DNA of 64,000 nucleotides, from the NCBI GenBank assembly GCA_037953745.1, contig JBAKBP010007595.1, positions 34,367 to 98,366 on the forward strand, read 5' to 3'. Positions 55,701 through 64,000 of this stretch are shown here, one piece after another. Source of the DNA: Lithodes maja. Taxonomy: Eukaryota > Arthropoda > Malacostraca > Decapoda > Lithodidae. A program made the position numbers and the translations under genes. The notes beneath the pieces are model-generated. The model was not told the origin of the DNA, did not search any database, and worked only from the letters and a program-made list of their open reading frames with translations. Positions within the stretch are counted from its first letter, which is position 1; the number at the start of each line of letters is the position of its first letter.

Positions 55701-55769
55701 TGTGGAGTAGTAGATTATTATTATTATCATTATTATCATTATTATTATTATTATGTTACTATATCTTAC

Positions 55770-55908
55770 CTGGTTTGTGATCTGGGCCTCGTGGTTTCTG
55801 AGGTAGGTCTTGAGGTCCCCACTCTCCATTAGCTCCATCACCACGTAGACGGGGGCGTAGTCCCCCACCACACCTAATAGTTTCACCACGTGATGGCAGC
55901 AAATGTCC
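55770..55908 (-). CDS. InR: Insulin-like receptor, kinase hinge region
   Basis: Acceptor GCCACCAG|, donor ACCAG|GTAAGA. 139 bases. It reads DICCHHVVKLLGVVGDYAPV, then YVVMELMESGDLKTYLRNHE, AQITNQ. CHHVVKLLGVV and VVMELMESGDLKTYLR are nearly diagnostic for the insulin/IGF-1 receptor family. Phase 2 entry matches CA from the previous exon. Confidence 0.97.
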
Positions 55909-55997
55909 CTGGTGGCGAAAAGTAGCTTGGACGTTTATCCATATTTTAGTTATTGTTGAAAGGAAAGCAAAAAGAACAAAAATTATAATAATAATAA

Positions 55998-56020
55998 TAT
56001 ATATATATAATGTATATAAT

Positions 56021-56095
<75 letters not shown>

Positions 56096-56120
56096 ATTAT
56101 ATATATATATAATTATATCA
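55998..56120. repeat. (TA)n microsatellite
   Basis: Interrupted TA tract with ATGTAATTATATA edges. Confidence 0.95.
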
Positions 56121-56396
56121 CCAGCTGATTTATAATAAAATTAATGTACAACGAGGGACCAGCAGGTTGTCATTTTTGTTTTTTCCTGAAAACACATGGG
56201 ATGGGTTAGTAATGAAGAAAAACCACAAAATAAGGTCACCTAGGTCATTTAGGGGAAAGTCGTAATTAACATGTGGAAATGGGTAGGCAAAATACTGGAA
56301 AATCACTCCCGCGCGTGCCCACACGCACGTGGCTGGACTTGGAGGGTTTCCAACCATTGGTATTGTTACGTGGGATACTAAAGCAGTTCCCATACA

Positions 56397-56774
56397 AATC
56401 TGAACCCTCTAGGTGCCATAGGACAAGAGTAATCTGAACCCTCTAGGTGCCATAGGACAAGAGTAATCTGAACCCTCTAGGTGCCATAGGACAAGAGTAA
56501 TCTGAACCCTCTAGGTGCCATAGGACAAGAGTAATCTGAACCCTCTAGGTGCCATAGGACAAGAGTAATCTGAACCCTCTAGGTGCCATAGGACAAGAGT
56601 AATCTGAACCCTCTAGGTGCCATAGGACAAGAGTAATCTGAACCCTCTAGGTGCCATAGGACAAGAGTAATCTGAACCCTCTAGGTGCCATAGGACAAGA
56701 GTAATCTGAACCCTCTAGGTGCCATAGGACAAGAGTAATCTGAACCCTCTAGGTGCCATACGACAAGAGTAATT
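56397..56774. repeat. 34-bp tandem array, about 11 copies
   Basis: Unit TCTGAACCCTCTAGGTGCCA + TAGGACAAGAGTAA. Copies are identical except ACGACAAG in the last. Confidence 0.97.
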
Positions 56775-56830
56775 AACGCGGACGCAACCATTGCGTCACT
56801 GGGGTTTAGCGTTACATACTATATATTATT

Positions 56831-56837
56831 ATTATTA

Positions 56838-56870
<33 letters not shown>

Positions 56871-57290
56871 ACAATGAACGGAGGAAGGAAAAACACAGAT
56901 AAAACAAAAAGGTCCATGTGCCTAAAGGCATCCTCCATTCATAAAATGTTTGTAACAACTGGATTCAAACATTTGTAGATTTTAAGTTTGTGGAAAGCAA
57001 TTCGAGGGAAGTGAATTCCAAAGAGTAGTAGCTCTGGGGATAAATTAATTCTGATAAGCAGAAGTTCTGCATTGTGGAGGAGAAAGTGTAAATTCATGGG
57101 CGCTCTCAGCTGCCCTAGTTCTACGGGGAAAGATGTGGAGAGGCGGCACAATTGAAGCAAGTTCCTCGGAACAATTGCTGTGAAAATATCTGTAGAATAA
57201 TGCAAGGGATGCAACGTTTTTTCGTATGGATAATGTAGGAAGGGGGATAATTTGTGAGGGGGAGGGGAAGACAATAAAAATAAACGTGTT
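56831..57290 (-). mobile_element. Family A element, 3' part with poly(A), in InR intron
   Basis: Reverse complement of 1-301 plus about 150 further 5' bases. On minus it reads through FPVELGQLRAPMNLHFLLHN and ends PVVTNIL before the 3'UTR and A run (T run 56831-56863). Confidence 0.7.
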
Positions 57291-57715
57291 TTCAGACAGT
57301 AGTTTAAAGAAAACTGTAGGCAGGAAGTAGTTGAGTGACGGGCTTCTCGTCTTGTTATTATCAGGAAAGTTTATAATTGTGACAGGGTAAGGAAAGGGGG
57401 GGTGGGGGGATAGACAGATAAGAAAGAGTGTTTATCAAAGGGTAGAAAGAAAACACAATGGAATGGAAGAGTTACATCCTTATTCTTAAACCTTCCCACC
57501 GTGAAACTCTACTCCTGAATGAACGAAATATGACGAAATAAATTATTATCTTTAATAAAGACTTGGGAGATTTATAATGATCTTTCACTAATTAACATTC
57601 AATTTCAATATCTCCGTTTATTATGGGCTGGACCACACCTACCCCACACGTCTAAGAATATGGCTGTAAGAGTTGAGAAGACAGGTTGGGGAAGGGACGA
57701 ACTGTCAGAAGTATA

Positions 57716-58087
57716 TTAAGGGGAGATGGCCCGTTTTTCTGGTCCCCCTTCTTCCTCATGTTTAGCCTCATTGGTTTTCAGATTATAAGACGTTCGACCC
57801 ATTAGTTTGGCAATTTGAGACCTTTCACCCCATTTCTTTGTTAATGTTAAGACTTTTCGTGTCATTTAGGTGTCGATATTTTCCTGGCGAGCGATAGCGA
57901 GCCTGTAATTTAATAGAAACCTGCCTTAGGCCGGAACATTTTTCTATCGAAATTTTTTACAAATACATCTTTAAGGAGGATTTTGGGCGATGTTTTTAAA
58001 GCTTCATGGAGGTCTAGGGAGGAAACTAATCAAATAGAAAAAAAATATATATAAATAAGCTAATAAAAATTAGCCATCTGCCCTTAA
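57716..58087. repeat. MITE family 1, CCGGCCGAAGGCC-type, reverse copy
   Basis: TTAA at 57716-57719 and 58084-58087. GGGGAGATGGC and GCCATCTGCCC ends. Contains ATTTAGGTGTCGATATTTTC. Confidence 0.8.
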
Positions 58088-58179
58088 TATAGAGGCAAAC
58101 TGAAGACCTGGCTGCACAAACAGGATACAATACACGGGTAACAAAGCCGTTCGGGGAAGCTTAGGTATTGTTGTAACTA

Positions 58180-58457
58180 TGTGTTTGTTGTAACTATGTG
58201 TAAGTGTATGTGTGTGTTGTGTTCAGGAGTGTGTGGGTGTAGCAATATGTGTGTGTGTGTGTGGTGTGTTCAGGAGTGTGTGGGTGTAGCAATATGTGTG
58301 TGTGTGTTGTTTTCAGGAGTGTGTGGGTGTAGCAATATGTATGTATGTGTGTGTGTGTGTGTGTGTTGTGTTGTGCCGTGTGGTGTGTTCCGGAGTGTGT
58401 GGGTGTATCAATATGTGTGTTGTGAGGTGTTGTGGTCTGGAGTGTGTGGGTGTAGCA

Positions 58458-58492
<35 letters not shown>

Positions 58493-58715
58493 GTGATGTG
58501 GAGTGTGTGGATGTAGCAATGTGTGTGGGTGTGGGTGTGTTGTGTTGTGTTGTGTGGTGTTGTGGTCTAGAGTGTGTGGGTGTAGCAATTTGTAAAATAT
58601 TGAGCCTTGTTTTGCTCTGAGATGTTATGTTGTTGAGGTCTGTGTTGTGAGATGTTATGTTGTTGAGGTCTGTGTTGTGAGATGTTATGTTGTTGAGGTC
58701 TGTGTTGTGAGATGT
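58180..58715. repeat. (GT)n-based minisatellite and 30-bp triplet repeat
   Basis: Units GTGTGTGGGTGTAGCAATAT + (GT)n repeat about eight times. Then three 30-bp copies of GAGATGTTATGTTGTTGAGG-TCTGTGTTGT at 58619-58712, then a T run. Confidence 0.9.
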
Positions 58716-58789
58716 TTTTTTTTTTTTTTTAATATTCCAACTTACTTCCTCTCGGGCATAGGCTGAGAGCCTTAACATTCACCGCTTTA

Positions 58790-59255
58790 CAATGAACAGT
58801 GAAGCCCGTGAGGTCTTGTTCCAGTCTAGGGAGTGAGACATGTGAAGCAACGAGCACCTGCCATCTTGCCTTCACATGAGGCACGGTGCTCACTCATGGC
58901 CCGAAACGACCCCATCTCTGAAGCCACCTCGTTCCCGTGCTTCACTGTCTCACCCCCTACACTCGGACTCTCACACTTACACACACACAACGCCACCTGT
59001 TGAGCAGATAACTCACCAGGCATTGCACCCCTATAGCATATTTTGAATATGGGAATATTCATACAGTGCTATTTAATCAGGGAACAATGAGGGTATTTTG
59101 TTGACGTTTCGGTGGGCTTGTGGTAATGCACTGATACTAGGTACAGCACAAATTCCATCCCAATAATATCTTCCCATTGATACATCGGGATTTGAACCCG
59201 GGACCTTTGGATTACCAGGCCAGTGGCAAGACCACTCCACCACACCTCCCCTATT
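58790..59255 (-). mobile_element. tRNA-Thr-like SINE, antisense copy in InR intron
   Basis: The head on minus has GGTGTGGTGGAGTGGTCTTG and TCCCGGGTTCAAATCCCGAT, a canonical box B. The body matches 22395-22830. Confidence 0.75.
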
Positions 59256-59629
59256 TTATGGTTCACTTTTGGGCCGATTTTTGCATGTACAGTATTCATT
59301 ATTTTTCTATTTTCTCCCTATACCTCCATCAAATTAAAAAAAAAAAAAAAAACATCCACTAGATCCCCCTTCTAGATTAATTTGTACATTTTTCGGTAGA
59401 AAAATTTCCCGGCCGAAGGCCGGTTCTTTCAATATTACAGGCTCACTATCGTTCGTCAAGGAAAAAATCAACACCTAAATAGCATGAAAGGTCTAAATAT
59501 TGACGAAGAAATGGGGCGAAAGGTCTTAATATTGACTAACTAAAGGGGCAAACATCTTAGCATCTGAAAACTAATGGGGCTAAACATGAGGGAGAAAGTG
59601 GTCCAGCAAACCGGCCCATGTCCCCTTAA
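59256..59629. repeat. MITE family 1, CCGGCCGAAGGCC subfamily
   Basis: Right end GGCCCATGTCCCC then TTAA (59626-59629). The left TTAA has decayed, next to the SINE head. Confidence 0.8.
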
Positions 59630-59639
59630 CAGTATAATG

Positions 59640-60072
59640 TGAGATGGTGTGTTTTGCTGTGATGTATTGGGCAAATGGGTATTGCGAAGTGCTACGCTGG
59701 TGTGTGTTTGTTGTTATGTTATTATGATTGGCTGTGTTTAGAAAGGTTGTGCTGTTGTTGTTGTAGCAGTGAGTCAGGTGTTGTGCTGTTTTTGCTGTGA
59801 TGTATGGGGAAGTAAGGTGTTGTGCTGTGGAGGGTTGTGGTGTTATTATGTTGTACTATAAGCTGTTCTTGTTGTAGCAGTTTGTTAGGTGCTGTACTGT
59901 ATTTAATGATAGTGAGGTGTTGTACTGCAGTGTATTGTGCTGTAACGTGCTATGGAGTGTTGTATTCTGAGGTGTTATAGTTTGAAGCCTGTTAATTGTT
60001 GGAGGCCCTCTTTAAACTGAATACAATCGTCTAATAGTAGTCAGAATAAAGTTAAAAGGACAGCATCTGTAC
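59640..60072. other. InR intron, TGTTGTGCTGT-rich degenerate repeats
   Basis: Loose GTTGTGCTGTRATGTA motifs. The end (60005-60072) is half of a palindromic MITE family 2 (CTGAATACAATCGTCTAATA). Confidence 0.5.
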
Positions 60073-60112
60073 TGAAATAAAAAAACATATATTAATCAGC
60101 CACGATACTCAC

Positions 60113-60345
60113 TGCATGAGAGCCGCTTCCTTCAAGAACTGCATGATCTCTTCCGAGGTGGCCTTCTCGTTGTGTGTCTTTACCGCTACCCTCCTCCTGG
60201 TCCCTCCTTTGACCTCAGCTCCTCCATCACCACCTCCTCTTCTGACACCACTATCTCCTCCTCCTCCACCCGCTCCTCGCTTCAGCAGGTCACCCTCGAA
60301 CACCGTGCCGAAGAAACCTTGGCCCAGGGTCTTGTCGAGGTTAAC
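60113..60345 (-). CDS. InR: Insulin-like receptor, kinase N-lobe
   Basis: Acceptor TCAAGCAG|, donor ATGCA|GTGAGT. 233 bases. It starts VNLDKTLGQGFFGTVFEGDL (Gly-loop GQGFFGTV). An unusual Gly/Arg insert (KRGAGGGGGDSGVRRGGGDG and on) lies between beta 2 and beta 3, about 17 residues longer than in human INSR. RRRVAVKTHNEKATSEEIMQ gives the catalytic Lys of VAVK, and FLKEAALMQ the helix C Glu. All ATP-site residues are present. Confidence 0.97.
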
Positions 60346-60439
60346 CTGCTTGAGTCAGTTACACAGTCACGGACAATGTTAAAATGAACTCCTGAAACGT
60401 TGACAGAATAAATATAAAAATACCTTTGAGGGGGAACAC

Positions 60440-60542
60440 ATGATTGAAAACGTTTGGCAAATACTTCTTCGGATGACCTGAAGAAGCTCTCAATGAAAAG
60501 TTGGTAATATAGTACTCATCCTCAACTTATTTTTGTATTCAT
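60440..60542. repeat. Fragment related to the 3978-4202 foldback MITE
   Basis: GATGACCTGAAGAAGCTCTC and TAGTACTCATCCTCA...TATTCATT resemble one arm of the element in LINE B. Confidence 0.5.
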
Positions 60543-60709
60543 TAATAATTAACTTTTATTTCGGATATAAACGATAACAGAAATAGTGACAACATGAAAG
60601 ACAGTAATCATATAACCAATGAACGTAAGAATAGTACCCAATGTATATATTGCAACTGAACCTATATGGATGTAACCTTGGTGAGGAGTTACATTGAAGA
60701 AGTATATTC

Positions 60710-60713
<4 letters not shown>

Positions 60714-60743
<30 letters not shown>
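60714..60743. repeat. (GA)n microsatellite
   Basis: 15 GA units in InR intron. Confidence 0.95.
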
Positions 60744-60744
<1 letters not shown>

Positions 60745-61355
60745 CTGGAAACAAATGTCTTTAAATATGCAACGTAATGCATCTCAGAAAATCATATTAC
60801 TACATCTTTCAATTATCTACAGCTATAATAATTGTCCTCTGATATACTGGTATTTGCTTTAGATTACATACATGGATTTTTTTTTTACTCGTTTGTGTCT
60901 CATGTATATTGCGAATCTATTCAAAATGTTGGCATAATGCAGGATAACAAATTAAATTAAATTTGGGAAGCCATTTTCAGATTTCCAGTGGCCTTTTTTC
61001 TGGAGTCATAGTATTGCATATTTAATTTACATACCGTAGAGGTAATATTTCTAAGTAATTTTATGAAGGACTTAATCATGAAATTATGCACATATTAGTT
61101 TTTCATAATACGTGTTGCTAGCCCCAAACGCGCGAACAACTGTGGCTTTCAACCATCCGACACATCTCCTTTTATTTATGTATACATCAAACAACATGTA
61201 AAATACAAATAATTTTTATTTTTACACCCTTAGTTGTATATTACTCGCAATATTTTCAATTGTGAGTATATTTCAATCTTCTTGTTTTATGGAAATGTGA
61301 ATATACTGTATAACGCTCTTCCAAAACAAATATAACTATAACAAATGTAACTCAC
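60744..61355 (-). other. InR intron, no other feature
   Basis: AT-rich intron sequence without recognisable repeats. Confidence 0.5.
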
Positions 61356-61417
61356 CTTTAAATCGTCACGCCAGAAGATGTTTTCGGGCTTGAAAGTTTC
61401 GGCTGGTGCAAATCCTT
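61356..61417 (-). CDS. InR: Insulin-like receptor, juxtamembrane exon
   Basis: Acceptor CTCCACAG|, donor TTTAAAG|GTGAGT. 62 bases, phase 1 in, 0 out. It reads EGFAPAETFKPENIFWRDDL plus K, the linker leading to the Gly-loop (compare EWEVSREKITLLRELGQG in human INSR). Confidence 0.85.
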
Positions 61418-61616
61418 CTGTGGAGTGGGAGGAGTGGGGTGATGTTGAGTGGGATGAGTGGGGTGATGTTGTATGGGGTGATGTTTAGGAGAGGGAGTAG
61501 GGTGATGTTGATGTTTTTCTAAACTTTACGACAATATTATATGATGTTTTTACAGCTAAAATTCCAGTGATGAAACGTGGAATTATCTATAGCGAAACAT
61601 CTCTCTCTCTCTTATA

Positions 61617-62622
61617 TGACGATATGCAACACAATCTAGATAAATTGTCACATTGGGCCCAAATTTGGCAAATGAGTTTCAATGCGGATAAATGTAAAGT
61701 ACTACATAATTATCGGATACCAAAATGAGAAAGCAAACTATTCGATGAATGGCACTCAGCTTAAGAATGTAAACAGAGAAACCGATCTGGGAGTAACAAT
61801 ATCGAGTAACCTAAAACCGAGTCAACAATGTTCAGAAGTTGTTAAGAAGGCAAACAAAATAATTGGCTTTATAGGCAGGTCATTTGAGCATAAATCCAAA
61901 GACGTTATCCTAACCCTTTACAATTCCTTAGTCCGCCCTCTTCTGGAATACTGCGTTCAATGCTGGTGCCCTTATTACCAAAAAAACATAAACAAGCTAG
62001 AACGAGTTCAACGTAGAGTTACCAAAATGATACCTAGCCTAAAGAACAAACCATACGAAGAGCATCTTAGAGAATTAAATCTATTTCCTTTAACCCAGCG
62101 CAGATTAAGAGGTGACTTAATTCAAGTGTTCAAAGTCATCAAAGGCATCGACAATATGAACTGTAGTAAGTACTTCACTATCGACCAATCTAATTACACG
62201 CGGGGAAACGGTTGCAAAATTATTGGTAAATCTTTTAACTCGCACGAATCTAAGAATTTCTTCTTCAATCGAGTTGTTAACTTGTGGAATGGGTTTCCCC
62301 GAGACGTTATAGACTGCAGCACCGTTGATTCATTTAAACTCCGCCTAGACAAATATCTCGCATCAAACCCGCGACTGACTGCGTTTGTAAATTAATAACT
62401 TTATTTTATCCTCCCCTCAGTTACTAACCCATATGTCCCCTACTAACTTCCTAGTCCTGCCACGGGACATTAGTTCCAGGGCAGTAGTTCCCTTTCCAAT
62501 GTTCCCTTACCCACTCTAAACCACTGTTTGGACACTTGATCCTCAGTGTTTTGGAGGACAAGCAGCCTAGAAGGGTCACTAGACCTGTTGTTGCTTGATT
62601 TCCTTTGTACTCCTTTGTACTC
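61617..62622 (+). mobile_element. LINE C, 5'-truncated copy antisense in InR intron
   Basis: Starts within the RT (DDMQHNLDKLS region) and runs to the 3'UTR and TTTGTACTC tail. A small insertion near 61708 breaks the frame. The rest (to TAA at 62395) reads like 19522-20207 with few changes (estimated above 97 percent by eye). (CT)n flanks both ends (61602-61613, 62623-62632). Confidence 0.95.
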
Positions 62623-62757
62623 TCTCTCTCTCACACACATACAGTACACACACATACGCACACACGACAAACCATACGCAACACATCATAACACAACAAA
62701 CAGAACAAACACACAACCTGCCTTTATAGTATAGCTTAAAGTCGACTCACACACAAA

Positions 62758-62759
<2 letters not shown>

Positions 62760-62803
<44 letters not shown>
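62760..62803. repeat. (CT)n microsatellite
   Basis: 22 CT units just downstream of the transmembrane exon donor. Confidence 0.95.
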
Positions 62804-62804
<1 letters not shown>

Positions 62805-62815
62805 GCACTACCTAC

Positions 62816-62993
62816 CTTTATAAAAGGGGTTAAAGTCTACTCTCTCCATGGTCTTAGGCAGTGGGGGTCTGGTAAGGGCTTGTCTGACGTAGGGGAACCG
62901 TCTCCAACACCAACAGGCCACCCCCACCACCATACCCCCCGCCACCCCCACCACTATCAGGACCTCCTTGGTGGGAAAGGCGCCTCGGTTGTC
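62816..62993 (-). CDS. InR: Insulin-like receptor, transmembrane exon with NPXY motif
   Basis: Acceptor CATTTCCAG|, donor ATAAAG|GTAGGT. 178 bases, phase 0 in, 1 out. It reads DNRGAFPTK, then a hydrophobic helix EVLIVVGVAGGMVVGVACWC, the stop-transfer WRRFPYVRQALTRPPLPK and TMERVDFNPFYK. The N-P-F-Y (codons at 62820-62831) sits about 25 residues inside the membrane. That is the position of the NPEY site that binds IRS/Shc PTB domains in insulin receptors. Confidence 0.93.
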
Positions 62994-63037
62994 CTGGAAA
63001 TGGGAATGAGAGATTGGTTTATAGACTCGATCGTATT

Positions 63038-63408
63038 AACCCTTCCAGTATTGTCTCGCATTCTACACTTTATATGGGCTATTTTAGACGACTTTATTGG
63101 GTAGCTAATGATATGTCGGACAGGTTAGGAGAGAGGCACCCTGAACAGGATTTGAACCCATTCACCCCAGGTAAATTTGGAAGAGCTGAGCTCATGGCCG
63201 AGTGTTTACGGTGCCCAGCTCTCCCAAATATACCTGGGGTGAGTGGGTTCGAATCCTGGTCAGGGTACCTCTCACCCGACTTAATTAGGCTTAGTCGAGA
63301 TAAATACTACCCCTTCGATTCCTAAACGTCCCTCAAAATCGAGTAAAATCGTCTCAAGTTAACCAGAATTAAGTATAAACGAGCATCCTGGTACTTAAAG
63401 GGTTAAAC
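63038..63408. repeat. Palindromic MITE family 2, split by a tRNA-like foldback
   Basis: Outer arms TTAACCCTTCCAGTATTGTC and TGGTACTTAAAGGGTTAA. Inner TTTTAGACGACTTTATTGGG and the mirrored AAAATCGTCTCAAGTT. The middle 63120-63290 is foreign. Confidence 0.75.
63131..63280. repeat. Foldback with tRNA-like promoter boxes on both arms
   Basis: GAGAGGCACCCTGAACAGGA...TTTGAACCC and GGGTTCGAATCCTGGTCAGG...TACCTCTC are inverted. The plus arm has TGGCCGAGTGTTTACGGTGC (type II tRNA box A) and GGTTCGAATCC (box B). Confidence 0.75.
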
Positions 63409-63575
63409 AGTTTGTATATACGCCCCCCATTTATATGTCATTATATGTATTTGTACTATCTCAATAAAGAATCAAATCATATCAGATGAATATAACAACA
63501 AATGTTTCCCCCTCCCCCTTGACTGTACATCTTAATAAATATTTATATTAATTAATAGGTATCCTGGCATCTTAC

Positions 63576-63734
63576 CTCAATCTGGAAGAAGACTGGATTT
63601 GAGTAGTTGCCATACGCGTACATTGACCTGACCTTGACCTTGAGCAGGTAGTGTCCTGGGGGGAGGTAAGTGGGGGACAGGTATCCCCCCGCCCCCTCTA
63701 CCCCTCTGCCCACACACTTCTCGATCATAATGGG
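63576..63734 (-). CDS. InR: Insulin-like receptor, last fibronectin type III segment
   Basis: Acceptor TTTCCACAG|, donor ATTGAG|GTAAGA. 159 bases, phase 0 both ends. It reads PIMIEKCVGRGVEGAGGYLS, then PTYLPPGHYLLKVKVRSMYA, YGNYSNPVFFQIE. GHYLLKVKVRSMYAYGNYSN follows the YxxRVRAxSLAGNGSWT pattern of the membrane-proximal FnIII domain of insulin receptors. This part is extracellular (beta-subunit side). The 5' exons are outside the window. Confidence 0.9.
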
Positions 63735-63744
63735 CTGTGGAAAG

Positions 63745-63746
63745 AG

Positions 63747-63812
<66 letters not shown>
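63745..63812. repeat. (GA)n microsatellite
   Basis: About 33 GA units, 10 bases upstream of the FnIII exon acceptor on minus, so the polypyrimidine tract of this splice site is a (TC)n microsatellite. Confidence 0.95.
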
Positions 63813-63814
<2 letters not shown>

Positions 63815-63885
63815 GAGTCTTGGTGATGGCAGCCATGTATGAAGTTGCTTGGTAGTTCCTTGGTATTCCCATCATGTTACCGAAC

Positions 63886-64000
63886 TTAAAGGGGGATAGG
63901 CGTATTTATTTGCTTAATTGTTTATCTTTTAAATATATTGTTAATTTCCTCCCTAGACCTCCATCAAGCTTAACAGAACATCCCCATTTGAGTCGTAGAG
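63886..64000. repeat. MITE family 1, left part, cut by window end
   Basis: TTAA at 63886-63889, AGGGGGATAGGC, then TCCTCCCTAGACCTCCATCA as in the copies at 42432 and 52084. Confidence 0.7.

Noticed and set aside
58194..58778. His/Thr-rich 194-codon frame
   Set aside because: Produced by the (GT)n minisatellite on minus.

Overview
This is eukaryotic nuclear DNA, most likely from an arthropod and probably a decapod crustacean. The arthropod call rests on an insulin-receptor-type tyrosine kinase with a very long C-terminal tail, a trypsin-like protease, dense (TA)n/(CT)n/(GT)n microsatellites, several tRNA-derived SINEs, many non-LTR retrotransposons and palindromic MITEs, and a short TTAGG array. 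The decapod assignment is an inference. Only two host genes are recognisable, and transposable elements make up most of the rest.

Region 1 (1-9700) is retrotransposon debris: a LINE 3' end, a foldback MITE, a dead reverse-transcriptase gene (899-2840), and two tail-to-tail copies of one LINE family (3432-5605 plus, 6660-9045 minus) around a decayed multi-copy gene fragment. Region 2 (9724-16425) is a trypsin-like serine protease gene on the plus strand. Its IVGG...TAAHC exon is split by a 5.38 kb PIF/Harbinger transposon (9782-15161, TSD TAA). The transposon carries its own DDE transposase and a MADF/Myb-like gene, which in turn has a LINE tail in an intron.

Region 3 (16.7-31 kb) holds a CR1-like LINE with an intact 958-codon endonuclease/RT ORF, a second LINE fragment, a 77-bp minisatellite, SINEs, an I-like LINE with gag zinc knuckles and RNase H, and a 1 kb pyrimidine tract. 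Region 4 (31-49 kb) has no host gene that I can recognise. It holds palindromic TTAA-flanked MITEs, mariner-like MITEs, tandem arrays with 40, 30 and 31 bp periods, and a composite foldback element (44057-47825) inside a LINE ORF1. Within that foldback lies a complete 505 bp retroelement with a 13 bp TSD and a strongly structured 5' end.

Region 5 (49.1-63.7 kb) is the 3' two-thirds of an insulin-like receptor gene on the minus strand. Eleven exons run from the last fibronectin-III segment through the transmembrane helix, an NPXY juxtamembrane motif and a complete tyrosine kinase, to a tail of about 535 residues with two YXXM motifs. Exon phases agree throughout (972 residues in the window). 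The 5' exons (ligand-binding part) lie beyond 64000. Two competing splice donors after the kinase would give long-tailed or tail-less receptors. Its introns hold MITEs, SINEs, minisatellites and a young CR1 copy.
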